Shown in pieces: positions 50,559 through 58,874 of a DNA stretch of 64,000 nt. This stretch comes from Pusillimonas caeni (GTDB lineage: Bacteria; Pseudomonadota; Gammaproteobacteria; Burkholderiales; Burkholderiaceae_B): contig NZ_PDUW01000001.1 of assembly GCF_003545815.1 (NCBI RefSeq), positions 682,001 through 746,000 of the forward strand, given 5' to 3'. The translations under genes and the position numbers were made by a program. Under the pieces are notes generated by a model. It was not told the DNA's origin. It saw nothing but the letters and a program-made list of their open reading frames with translations, and searched no databases. Each line of letters begins with the position of its first letter. Within the stretch, counting starts at the first letter, position 1.

Positions 50559-50613
50559 AAGACGGTCAAGGGACGCTGGCCGCCCACCTTGACCCGCGCA
50601 TACCGCTGTTTCG

Positions 50614-51348
50614 CTATTTTTGAACTGCCGCATCTCGAAAAGCCTGGATGCGATCGCGCAGGCCGGGCCGTGCGGCGGACAACACCAGAGCCTCGAGATC
50701 TTCAGCACTGTGGCGTCCCGCCCCGGCTGCCGCGTACACTCCGCTTCGTGTCGCCGCGTCCAGGCGCACGCTTTCATTGGCCAGCTCCTCCACGAACGGA
50801 AAGACTCCGGCCTCGTCGAGGCACGCAGTGCACAAGCCTGCCGCGGATGCCTCATCGCGCGCGATCCACCTACCGCTTCCCACCCATTCGCATGCTTTAT
50901 CGACCCCCACGATACGCGCCAATCGGCCGGTTCCCAGAACCAGCCCGAATGCGGCGCCGGGGAATCTGAGACGCGCGTCGCCTATCAATATCCTGCGCTT
51001 GCAGGCCGCGAAGATGTCCGCGCCCGCGCCGACGATACGGCCTTGACCCAATGCCGCCGTGATGAATGGAGCGGCATTCAAGGCTTGCAATAGCAGTTCT
51101 ATACGGACAAATCGCGCCATCAGCGTATCGTCGGTTTCTTGATCGAGCTCTCCCAGATCGAAGCCCGTGCAGAAATGCCGCCCGTCTCCCGCCAGCACCA
51201 ACAGCGTGGTGCCGTCCTCGTAGCAGCGACGGACGATCGCTGTCAAGGCCGCCACCATTTCGCTCGACAGGCTGTTGCCCTTCTCGGCTCGGCATAGCGT
51301 CACGCGAGTGATGGACTGTTCAGACTGAACCCGCACGAGATCAAGCAC
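50614..51348 (-). CDS. Crotonase-fold protein, enoyl-CoA hydratase/isomerase family
   Basis: The 244-residue product has the crotonase fold: VTLCRAEKGNSLSSEMVAAL, the oxyanion segments HFCTGFDLGEL and RIVGAGADIFAAC, and RFPGAAFGLVLGTGRLARIVG. Both catalytic glutamates of true enoyl-CoA hydratases are missing (Asp111 in place of the first, Gly131 in place of the second), so simple hydration is doubtful. I set the start at the GTG of 51348 with GGGGAGA upstream; the frame stays open further up but inside the dioxygenase gene. It is the last gene of the aconitase operon, overlapping its neighbour by 8 bp. Confidence 0.82.
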   Translation of the reverse strand: MLDLVRVQSEQSITRVTLCRAEKGNSLSSEMVAALTAIVRRCYEDGTTLLVLAGDGRHFCTGFDLGELDQETDDTLMARFVRIELLLQALNAAPFITAALGQGRIVGAGADIFAACKRRILIGDARLRFPGAAFGLVLGTGRLARIVGVDKACEWVGSGRWIARDEASAAGLCTACLDEAGVFPFVEELANESVRLDAATRSGVYAAAGAGRHSAEDLEALVLSAARPGLRDRIQAFRDAAVQK

Positions 51349-51940
51349 CTCGATCTCCCCGCTCCATCGCCCACAAGTTAGGCAGCAGCGCATTCGAATA
51401 TCCCGAAACGAAAGGCCTGCTCGACCCTGTCTGCGGATCATATGTATTGCGCTGAATCTTTCCGATATTGCCTCCATACAAATGGATGCTGATCGACACT
51501 TCGTCATCGAGCGCATTGCTGACTGCATGGATGTCGCCGATGCCGGGCGCCACACAGGCGACATCCCCCGGCTCGAGCACCCTGGGGGGACCGCTCGGCA
51601 GGAGCCGGCCGTCGTCCGTGCGCTCATACGGCACCTCTCGTTCAGCGCCGCGCAGCATTCCGATCACCCCCCAGACGGTGTGATCATGCACGGGCGTGAA
51701 CTGCCCCGGGCCCCAGACAAAACTCACCACGGAAAAACGGTCGAAGAGATCGCCGTATAGAAGATGCTGCTGATAGTATTTGGGATGCGGCTGCGCCATG
51801 GAGGCCGGCAGCCAGTCGTCCCGGGCCACCAGGCCCTCCATATGGCGGCCTGCTTCCTTAAGAATGCTTTCTTGCCCTAGATCCGCTCGTTCCACGAGCC
51901 GACTGATCTCAGTCACGAACGCCAGCAGTTTGTTGTTCAT
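51341..51940 (-). CDS. Thiol dioxygenase of the cysteine dioxygenase superfamily
   Basis: The 199-residue cupin oxidises a thiol to a sulfinic acid with non-haem iron. Three iron histidines are visible: His85 and His87 in PVHDHTVWG and His138 in GDIHAV. The cysteine that forms the Cys-Tyr cofactor in animal CDO is not conserved (WGVIG), and Gln57/58 in YYQQHLLYGD stands where cysteine dioxygenases have an Arg, a trait of 3-mercaptopropionate dioxygenases. Start codons at 51940, 51946 and 51958 are possible. It is coupled to the CoA-transferase gene upstream. Confidence 0.83.
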   Translation of the reverse strand: MNNKLLAFVTEISRLVERADLGQESILKEAGRHMEGLVARDDWLPASMAQPHPKYYQQHLLYGDLFDRFSVVSFVWGPGQFTPVHDHTVWGVIGMLRGAEREVPYERTDDGRLLPSGPPRVLEPGDVACVAPGIGDIHAVSNALDDEVSISIHLYGGNIGKIQRNTYDPQTGSSRPFVSGYSNALLPNLWAMERGDRGA

Positions 51941-51950
51941 AATCATCCCA

Positions 51951-53114
51951 TTACCCATTATCCACAATAGCGGCACGTATGCTCTCGGTATGCTCGCCCA
52001 GGGCCGGCGGCTGCATGCGTATCGGCAGGCCTACTCCATCGAGCCGCAGGGGAGAGGCAAATGTCTGCGTCGACATTCCTCCCGGCAGTGTCATGGGCTG
52101 AACCCATCCCATATGCGCCACCTGGGGATCGGACAAAGCCTGGGAATAGGTATTGATCCGCGCATGGGGCACTCCCGCTCGGTTGAAAACCTCTATCCAG
52201 TGATCCACCGGCTCACGTCCGAATCGCTCTTCCAGAATTTCCTTCAGCGCCGTCTGATGGCGCGCACGGTCGGAAGTCGTCAGAAAGCGACTGTCTTCCG
52301 GGAGCTGCTCCAGGCCCACCGCCTTGCACACTGACAGCCACAGCTTCTGGTTGCCGGCGGCGATCGTGAAATATCCGTCGGACGCCCGGTATGCTTGATA
52401 AGGTGCATTTCTGGGATGCGCCGAACCGAGCTTTACGGGATCGCGGCCGGCACCAAAATATTCACTGGTCTGCAATGCGGCGATTCCCAACGTGCAACCG
52501 AACATGGGCACATCGATATGCGCCCCCGATCCGCCGGCCCGCACATGCGCCAGTTTCGCCGCCACCGCATAGGCCGCATACAGACCCGATGCAAAATCCG
52601 ATATGGGTACGCCGCATTTGACCGGCGCCCCCGACTCCTCTCCTGTCACGCTCATGACGCCGGCAGCGGCCTGTATGGTCAGGTCGAATCCCCCTTCGTC
52701 GGCACGCGGTCCCGTCTGTCCATAAGCCGATATCGAGCAATAGACGAGGCCTGGCTTGTCTTTTACGAAGCGGGAGTAATCGAGGCCCAGACGTTTCATG
52801 ACTCCCGGCCGGTTGTTTTCTATTACGACGTCGGCGCCCAGGACAAGCTGCCGGGCAAATTCCTGGTCGGCCTGATCCTTCAAGTCCAACACCACCGAGC
52901 TCTTATTCCGGTTCAATGAGGCGAAGTTTTCGCTATATCCTTCTGTCAGAGGCGGCCAGGCTCTCAGCGTATCTCCTCCTGGAGCTTCCACCTTGATCAC
53001 TTCCGCCCCCATGTCCGCCAGCAACATCCCGCAGAACGGGCCGGCGGCGACAGAACAGAATTCAATGACTTTAACTCCGGTCAACGGCAGGCCTTGCATA
53101 TCAATCTCACTCAT
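51951..53114 (-). CDS. CaiB/BaiF family (class III) CoA-transferase
   Basis: The 387-residue enzyme moves CoA between carboxylic acids through an aspartyl-CoA anhydride. MQGLPLTGVKVIEFCSVAAGPFCGMLLADMGAEVIKVEAPGGD-type N-terminus and the catalytic Asp173 in GVPISDFASGLYAAYAVAAKL are present. It starts inside the aconitase stop (one-base overlap) and ends next to the dioxygenase gene, so it is part of a four-gene operon. It would activate the substrate of the pathway, perhaps a dicarboxylate such as mesaconate or itaconate; this is inference. Confidence 0.9.
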   Translation of the reverse strand: MSEIDMQGLPLTGVKVIEFCSVAAGPFCGMLLADMGAEVIKVEAPGGDTLRAWPPLTEGYSENFASLNRNKSSVVLDLKDQADQEFARQLVLGADVVIENNRPGVMKRLGLDYSRFVKDKPGLVYCSISAYGQTGPRADEGGFDLTIQAAAGVMSVTGEESGAPVKCGVPISDFASGLYAAYAVAAKLAHVRAGGSGAHIDVPMFGCTLGIAALQTSEYFGAGRDPVKLGSAHPRNAPYQAYRASDGYFTIAAGNQKLWLSVCKAVGLEQLPEDSRFLTTSDRARHQTALKEILEERFGREPVDHWIEVFNRAGVPHARINTYSQALSDPQVAHMGWVQPMTLPGGMSTQTFASPLRLDGVGLPIRMQPPALGEHTESIRAAIVDNG

Positions 53115-55786
53115 CAGTTTTCCGCTACCGCGGGGGACTTGCCCTGTTCGAGCATGAGCTCATATATATATTTCAATACTCCGCCCGCACGGAAATAATT
53201 TTTCTCCATCCGGGTGTCCAGTCGACAGATGGCAGGTTGCTCGAGTACCTGTCCATCTTTTCTGGTAATGCGCAGAACGACATTCGCCGGGGTGCTCATC
53301 GTTTCGGAAACACCGATAATGTCGATCGTTTCATCGCCTGAAAGCATGAGGCTGCCTCGTGTCACGCCCGCGGGCAACTCCACCGGCAACACTCCCATCA
53401 GCGCCAGGTTCGAGCGATGGATTCTTTCGAAGCTCTCCGCAACAACCGCCCTTACTCCCAGCAGATAAGTGCCGCGCGCCGCCCAGTCCCTTGCCGAACC
53501 CGTGCCGTACTGCTTGCCCGCAAAGATGACGCTGGGCACGCTCTGCCGCTGAAGCTCGGTTGCCGCATCATAGATGCTGAAGATGTCGGCCCCCGGGAAA
53601 ATACGTGTGAACGAGCCCATCGATTGAGGCACCATTTCGTTCTTCAGGCGCGGATTCGCAAATGTTCCTCGAGTCATCACTTCGTAGTTGGCGCGGCGCG
53701 AAGCATACGAATTGAATTCATCGGGCGGAACACCTCGATTTTGCAGGAACTGTCCGGCGGGTGAACCGCAGGTAATTTCGCCCACGGGGGAAATGTGGTC
53801 GGTAGTGACCTGGTCCCCCAAGATGGCGAGCACACGCGCGGAGCGAAGATCGTCCAAACTCGGCGGTAGAATTCCATGCTCCACAAATGGCGGCATTCTG
53901 ATGTAATCGCTGCCTTCGTACCACGAGAAGGTGTCGCCTTCCGGGCAGTCCAATTGCTTCCAACGCGCGCCCCCGTCAAAAACGGAATCATAAGAATCGG
54001 TAAACAAGCCCGAAACAATGTGGTCCCTGCTGATAGCCTCGACTTCGTCGGGATCCGGCCAGACGTCGCGCAGATAGACGTTCGTCCCGTCCTCGGCGGT
54101 TCCGATAGGCTGCGTCAGCAAATCGACCGACACGTTTCCAGCGAGCGCGTAGGCGACGACGAGCGCCGGCGAGCAAAGATAATTCGAACGAACGAGGCGG
54201 TGAATCCGCGCTTCGAAGTTACGGTTGCCTGAAAGCACCGACACCGCATGCAGTTGCTGATGCTCTATCAAGCGGGCTACCGCTTCGGGAAGCGGACCCG
54301 AGTTGCCTACGCAAGTCATGCAGCCGAAGCCGACCGTATCGAAACCCAGTTTACGCAGCGGCTCTTCAAGACCCGCTGCCCTGAGGTAATCGACCACCAC
54401 GCGGGAACCGGGCGACATCGAGGTTTTTACCCAAGGCTTTGCGCTCAACCCCAGCCGAACCGCATTGCGCGCCAGCAAGCCGGCGCCGATCATCGCCGAT
54501 GGATTCGACGTGTTCGCACAACTGGTGATCGCGGCAATCACGACGGCGCCGTTGGCAGGCGCTTCATCGCCGGAAGGCTGCGCTTCCGATGGCCAGGCGT
54601 CCTTGTATCGGGCAAACTGTTCAGCAACCTCGGACAGGCTGATGCGTTGCTCGGGGCGCCCCGGCCCCGAAACCGAAGGCTCCACCGAAGAAAGATCGAA
54701 AGTCAGGATTTCGCTGAAATTCGGTATCGGCATTGAAGAGTCATACCAGAGGCCCTGGGCGCGCGCATACGCCTCCACGAGATCGATGTGCTCGTCGCTG
54801 CGTCCCGTTTCGCGCAGATAACGCAAGGTCTCTTCATCGATGGGAAAGTAGCCGCAAGTTGCACCATAATCTGGCGCCATATTGGCCAGTGTAGCCCGGT
54901 CGGCCAGCTTCAAACCGGTCAGACCCGGTCCGAAGAATTCCACGAATCGGCCGACGACCCCCCGTTTGCGGAGCATTTCCGTCAAGGTGAGCACGGCGTC
55001 CGTGACGGTCGACCCTGCGGGCAGACTCCCGATGACCTCGACCCCGACGACGTGGGGAAGCAGCATTGAAAGGGGCTCTCCCATCATGGCGATCTCCCCC
55101 TCTATCGCGCCCACGCCCCAACCCAGGACGGATAGTGCGTTGACCATTGTCGTATGGCTGTCCGTACCAATGACGGTATCGGGAAAGACGAGCGGAACGT
55201 CTTCATTATCGTCGCATGCCACGACCGTGGCCAGATGCTCAAGATTGATCTGGTGACATATGCCCTGTCCGGGAGGCACCACACGAAAATTGCGAAAGCT
55301 TCGTTGCGCCCATTTCAGAAAGCTATATCGCTCTTCGTTGCGCTTGTACTCGAGATCGAGATTGAGCTGGTACGCCTCTTCGCTGCCGAAATGGTCGACC
55401 ATAACCGAATGGTCTATGACCAGGTCCACAGGAATATGTGGATTGACCACTTTGGGATCGTACCCGTACTTGCTCAATAGATCGCGCATGCTGGCAAGAT
55501 CGAGCATGCCCGGAAGGCCGGCGGCCTCCTGCATCAGCACACGCGATGGCCAGAACAGAATTTCCGCTCCCACGCTACGGGCGGAATAGCCCGCCAAGAA
55601 CCCCAGAGACTCTTCTCGAACAGCACCGCCGTCAAAGTGACGCAACTGATTCTCCAGCAGGATTCTTATCGTCCGCGGCATGCATATACCGCCGCTTAAA
55701 TGATCGACTGCATCAACCGCGTAATAACGGAATTCGCGTCCGCCTACAGAAAGCGTGCGCTGAATATGCTCGGGGGAAAGTTCCAT
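53114..55786 (-). CDS. Aconitate hydratase family protein, AcnA-like
   Basis: The 890-residue enzyme has the AcnA domain order and length (E. coli AcnA 891). The 4Fe-4S cysteines are Cys423 (AITSCANTSNP), Cys489 and Cys492 (GFGCMTCVGNSG). Other landmarks: VIGTDSHTTMVNALSVLGWGVGAIEGE and, in the swivel domain, FAGKQYGTGSARDWAARG. The start at 55786 (MELSPEHIQRTL) fits the family and has GGAAGA upstream; a longer frame exists. Its place in a catabolic operon, not with citric-acid-cycle genes, suggests hydration of another tricarboxylate or a methylated C4-C6 acid. Confidence 0.9.
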   Translation of the reverse strand: MELSPEHIQRTLSVGGREFRYYAVDAVDHLSGGICMPRTIRILLENQLRHFDGGAVREESLGFLAGYSARSVGAEILFWPSRVLMQEAAGLPGMLDLASMRDLLSKYGYDPKVVNPHIPVDLVIDHSVMVDHFGSEEAYQLNLDLEYKRNEERYSFLKWAQRSFRNFRVVPPGQGICHQINLEHLATVVACDDNEDVPLVFPDTVIGTDSHTTMVNALSVLGWGVGAIEGEIAMMGEPLSMLLPHVVGVEVIGSLPAGSTVTDAVLTLTEMLRKRGVVGRFVEFFGPGLTGLKLADRATLANMAPDYGATCGYFPIDEETLRYLRETGRSDEHIDLVEAYARAQGLWYDSSMPIPNFSEILTFDLSSVEPSVSGPGRPEQRISLSEVAEQFARYKDAWPSEAQPSGDEAPANGAVVIAAITSCANTSNPSAMIGAGLLARNAVRLGLSAKPWVKTSMSPGSRVVVDYLRAAGLEEPLRKLGFDTVGFGCMTCVGNSGPLPEAVARLIEHQQLHAVSVLSGNRNFEARIHRLVRSNYLCSPALVVAYALAGNVSVDLLTQPIGTAEDGTNVYLRDVWPDPDEVEAISRDHIVSGLFTDSYDSVFDGGARWKQLDCPEGDTFSWYEGSDYIRMPPFVEHGILPPSLDDLRSARVLAILGDQVTTDHISPVGEITCGSPAGQFLQNRGVPPDEFNSYASRRANYEVMTRGTFANPRLKNEMVPQSMGSFTRIFPGADIFSIYDAATELQRQSVPSVIFAGKQYGTGSARDWAARGTYLLGVRAVVAESFERIHRSNLALMGVLPVELPAGVTRGSLMLSGDETIDIIGVSETMSTPANVVLRITRKDGQVLEQPAICRLDTRMEKNYFRAGGVLKYIYELMLEQGKSPAVAEN

Positions 55787-55798
55787 GTCTTCCAATAG

Positions 55799-55834
55799 TT
55801 CTAAATATTGATACTTTAATTCTATAATACAGAA
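55799..55834 (-). promoter_or_regulatory. Tandem boxes at the aconitase operon promoter
   Basis: On the minus strand, TATCAATATTTAGAA (55799-55813) and TTCTGTATTATAGAA (55820-55834) begin 21 bp apart. The second contains a likely -10 box TATAGA, so binding there should block transcription of the aconitase operon. Confidence 0.6.
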
Positions 55835-56061
55835 GAAATTAAGTCCAGAAGATTCCGCGTCGATGTTCGCATGCCTTTTTTCCGCAGCCGCCGTCCTTAC
55901 CACGGCCTAGGCCTTGAGACGTGCTAAAACAGAGGCCAGACGCGGCTCTCGGAAGCTGGAAACGAAAATCGGCTCAAGAAACGGAGACGGGCAAGGTAAG
56001 TTAAATATCAATAATCCCAGTGCCGGGAGCAAAAACACGGATTGACAACCCTTTCACACTT

Positions 56062-56097
56062 ACCCAATAATTAGAATTATTTTTCTATTTTATAGAA
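56062..56097 (+). promoter_or_regulatory. Tandem boxes at the VOC gene promoter
   Basis: ACCCAATAATTAGAA (56062-56076) and the perfect inverted repeat TTCTATTTTATAGAA (56083-56097) begin 21 bp apart. The first covers the predicted -10 AATAAT, the second lies just after the start near 56078, an arrangement typical of repression. Confidence 0.6.
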
Positions 56098-56164
56098 CTA
56101 AATTGGCGTTCCACCCATGCCAATCGGCCGCCTTCACCGGCTTTCTTCATCAGGGGACTGAGAC

Positions 56165-56668
56165 ATGATCCAGAAGCTGTACCACGTGGCGTATCGCTGC
56201 AATAACTCGCAAGAAACCGTCGATTTCTATACAAAGGTGCTCGGTCTGAGGTTCGCCATGGCGGTCAGCCAGGACCGAGTTCCTTCGACGGGCGAAGAAA
56301 CGCCCTACATCCATATATTTTTTGAAATGGCGGACGGCAGCAATGTCGCTTTTTTCGAGTTGCCTCAAACACCCAGGGCCATTCCCGACACGAATACGCC
56401 ATCGTGGGTGCAACATCTCGCGCTCGAGGTTTCAACCCGCGACGACTTGCTGAAAATGAAGGCATCGCTCGAAGAACACCACATCGACTATATCGGCATA
56501 GTCGATCATGGCACGATCAATTCGCTGTACTTCTTCGATCCGAACGGACACCGCCTGGAGATTGCGCTTCGAGTGAACGAAGCAGTGCGCGCGGAACGCG
56601 AAAAAAAATCGAACGATGTACTCAAAGCATGGAACGCGAAGTGGCACCCTGAATATGCCCAGCAGTGA
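56165..56668 (+). CDS. VOC-superfamily protein (glyoxalase / extradiol dioxygenase fold)
   Basis: The 167-residue protein has two beta-alpha-beta-beta-beta modules of the vicinal oxygen chelate fold: LYHVAYRCNNSQETVDFYTKVLGLRF, then VQHLALEVSTRDDLLKMKASL and LYFFDPNGHRLEIA. Candidate metal ligands are His7, Glu65, His90 and Glu139-region residues (NGHRLEIAL). Size suits glyoxalase I, methylmalonyl-CoA epimerase or a small ring-cleavage enzyme; the family cannot be resolved further by eye. It is convergent with the IclR regulator and has its own controlled promoter. Confidence 0.82.
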   Translation: MIQKLYHVAYRCNNSQETVDFYTKVLGLRFAMAVSQDRVPSTGEETPYIHIFFEMADGSNVAFFELPQTPRAIPDTNTPSWVQHLALEVSTRDDLLKMKASLEEHHIDYIGIVDHGTINSLYFFDPNGHRLEIALRVNEAVRAEREKKSNDVLKAWNAKWHPEYAQQ

Positions 56669-56740
56669 TATGGGATACCGTGCGATTTCATGCGCGGGCC
56701 GGCCATAGGGCCAGCCAAAGGCGCTGATCAGCTCATGCGC

Positions 56741-57490
56741 TCATTGCTTGCCATGGAAACCCAGCGCCGCCGAAATTGCATAGGCAGTCGCCCGAATGGT
56801 CGGCGCGAGCTTTTTTACGTCGGGCATCTTCGCCCTCGAGGTTGGGATCGATACGCCGACGGCCGCCATGACGACACCTTCGGCATTGCGAATAGGCGCA
56901 GCGGCTCCGATGGTCTCCACATGCCATTCGCCGCGGTTGTACGCGATGCCCTTCTCGCGGATCGCCGCAAGTTCGGCCTCGAATGCCGCTTTGGAGACGA
57001 TCGTTTGAGGCGTATGTTTTTCAAGCTTGCCTATCACCGCCTTGGCCGCAGCTTCTCGAAACGCCAGAATCGCCTTCCCGGTTGAAACGCAGTGCGCGGG
57101 GGCGGAGCCCCCGATGCGTGTCGCGGGCCGCACATGATGTTTGCAGTCGACCTTGTCGATATACACGACGCTGTCTCCCGACAACAGGCAAAGATGGACG
57201 GTTTCGCCGGTTGCCTCGGCCAAGGCCTGCAGGTGAGGGCTCGCAACCTGCTTAATATCCAGGTTCTCAGAAATCCACGTTCCCAACTGCCAAAGCTTGA
57301 AAGACGCCCGGTACTTGCGCTGCTCCGGCAAATATTCCACGTATCCGAGCTGCCGCAGCGTATCAAGCGTACGATGCACATTGCTTTTCGTCAGGTCCAA
57401 TCGCTGAGCGAGATCGGTCACGCCCAAAGGCTCGGGAGACTTGACGAGGTTCTCAAGGAGGTTCAAGGCCTTAGCAACCGTTTTATCCAT
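56741..57490 (-). CDS. IclR-family regulator, candidate controller of the 48-64 kb regulon
   Basis: The 249-residue protein has an N-terminal winged helix (DKTVAKALNLLENLVKSPEPLGVTDLAQRLDLTKSNVHRTLDTLRQLGYV) and a C-terminal IclR effector domain with SVVYIDKVDCKHHVRPATRIGGSAPAHCVSTGKAILAF. It is 64 bp downstream of the amidase gene on the same strand and probably shares its transcript. As the only regulator between 48 and 64 kb, it is the natural candidate to bind the recurring TTCT-N7-AGAA boxes at the surrounding promoters. Confidence 0.88.
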   Translation of the reverse strand: MDKTVAKALNLLENLVKSPEPLGVTDLAQRLDLTKSNVHRTLDTLRQLGYVEYLPEQRKYRASFKLWQLGTWISENLDIKQVASPHLQALAEATGETVHLCLLSGDSVVYIDKVDCKHHVRPATRIGGSAPAHCVSTGKAILAFREAAAKAVIGKLEKHTPQTIVSKAAFEAELAAIREKGIAYNRGEWHVETIGAAAPIRNAEGVVMAAVGVSIPTSRAKMPDVKKLAPTIRATAYAISAALGFHGKQ

Positions 57491-57554
57491 AGCGCCACAG
57501 TACCCTTTTTATCTTACCGGCAGGAAGTATACTGCCCAGTTGCCAAAATTCTGT

Positions 57555-58874
57555 TCACAGGGCGCTTTCTACACTGCCCGCAATCCGGAGCAGTTCGAAA
57601 TCGCGCAAATGCTTGCCGACAAGCATGAGACCCACGCCCGCCTCGCCGGGACGCTGGCAAGGAAGCGTGATCGCAGGCACATCCAGCGTATTGAAGGGGC
57701 TGGTGTTGCGAAGCACACGCCGGTTGAGCGCCAGAGCCGCCTCATCGCCGTTCAGGTCGTCGAATCGGGGCGCGGCCATTGGCACCGTCGGGCAGACCAG
57801 AACGTCGAAATCGGCCATTGCCTGCTCATACAGCGCCTGTGCGCGGCCGCGCAGTGCGAGAGCCTTTTTATAATCGCTATCGTGGTGATGAGCAAAACGC
57901 TTCATCTGATTGAACACGAACGGATCCATGGCGTCCGGCTCATCCAACAAATGATGGTATCGCTTGTACGACTCGGGCCCTACCAACCCTCCGAGGCTCA
58001 TGATTTCGCCGATGACCTCACCCGGCACGAACTCGATGCGGCTCAGAGACGCGCCTGCCAGGCTGAGCCGCCCAAGACTGCGCTCGAATGCGAGCGCGAC
58101 CGGCTGATCGAGGGCTTCAGTGAAATAGGCGTCGGGTACTGCTACTTTGAGGCCTGTCAGCGGACGCGGCTCGAGTTTGGACGGAACATCTCCGGCCATG
58201 ACTGCGTCGACCAAGGCGCAATCGGATACGTTTCTTGCTATCAGCCCCGCAGCGTCCTGGGAGCGCGACAGCTCGGCCATGCCGTCCCGCGGCACCCTAG
58301 ACTGAGTCGGCTTGAAGCCCACCACGCCGTTGAATGCTGCCGGAATTCTGATCGAGCCGCCGGTGTCGCTACCCACCGCAGCCGTGCAAAGACCCTGCGC
58401 TATCGCCACTGCCGCCCCTGATGATGAGCCTCCGGGTATGCAGGCCGGGTCGATGGCGTTTCGCGGCGTACCAAAGCGCGAGTTGAGGCCCAGGCCGGAA
58501 TAAGCCAGTTCGGGCATGCTTGTTTTGCCGATGATTATTGCACCCGACAAGCGTAGCCGGGACACCACTTCCGCGTCTTTGGAGGCGGGAGGGTTTTTCA
58601 GGAAGCGGGCGCAGCCCGCCACCGTGACCTCGCTCTTTATATCGAACATGTCTTTGACCGAAACCACCACGCCCCACAGGGGGCCGCGTTCGTCGACATG
58701 GAGACGGTCGAGCCGCAACGCCTGCGCCAATGCCTCTTCGCGATAGACGCGAGTGAATATGGCGCCGTCCGGACACGCATCAATGGCATCGAGCAATCCA
58801 GCTACCCGGGTGACACAGTCGTCACCGCCTGGCAAGTTTGCCGAACCCGCTGTTTCGGCACCACCATTTTGCAT
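57555..58874 (-). CDS. Amidase signature-family hydrolase
   Basis: The 439-residue hydrolase has the Ser-cisSer-Lys triad: Lys74 in VSVKDMFD, cis-Ser151/152 in PGGSSSGAAVAIAQG and nucleophile Ser174 in GSDTGGSIRIPAA. Members cleave amides such as aryl acetamides, malonamate, allophanate or Glu-tRNA; the specificity is not visible here. I set the start at 58874, which has AAGGA 7 bp upstream. It is divergent from the TRAP operon and upstream of the IclR gene. A nitrogen-containing pathway substrate is an inference from its presence. Confidence 0.88.
   Translation of the reverse strand: MQNGGAETAGSANLPGGDDCVTRVAGLLDAIDACPDGAIFTRVYREEALAQALRLDRLHVDERGPLWGVVVSVKDMFDIKSEVTVAGCARFLKNPPASKDAEVVSRLRLSGAIIIGKTSMPELAYSGLGLNSRFGTPRNAIDPACIPGGSSSGAAVAIAQGLCTAAVGSDTGGSIRIPAAFNGVVGFKPTQSRVPRDGMAELSRSQDAAGLIARNVSDCALVDAVMAGDVPSKLEPRPLTGLKVAVPDAYFTEALDQPVALAFERSLGRLSLAGASLSRIEFVPGEVIGEIMSLGGLVGPESYKRYHHLLDEPDAMDPFVFNQMKRFAHHHDSDYKKALALRGRAQALYEQAMADFDVLVCPTVPMAAPRFDDLNGDEAALALNRRVLRNTSPFNTLDVPAITLPCQRPGEAGVGLMLVGKHLRDFELLRIAGSVESAL

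Larger units (their letters stand above)
55787..56164. promoter_or_regulatory. Divergent control region between aconitase operon and VOC gene
   Basis: This 378-bp AT-rich gap holds two tandem pairs of the TTCT-N7-AGAA motif, one before each divergent gene (55799-55834 and 56062-56097). A near-consensus promoter (TTGACA 56042-56047, 18-bp spacer, AATAAT 56066-56071) faces the VOC gene. No coding sequence is credible in it. Confidence 0.6.

Noticed and set aside
51349-51627. Upstream in-frame extension of the crotonase gene
   Set aside because: This part overlaps the thiol dioxygenase coding region and encodes Cys/Arg/Ser-rich sequence without similarity; the GTG at 51348 has a good ribosome site.
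53114-55786. Assignment of the aconitase as the citric-acid-cycle enzyme
   Set aside because: Catalytic features would allow it, but the tightly coupled catabolic neighbours and the shared operator boxes argue for a pathway role; the housekeeping gene is expected elsewhere.
57550-57564. TTCT box at the end of the amidase gene as another regulon operator
   Set aside because: Only the left half matches and it lies within the amidase stop region with no paired box.
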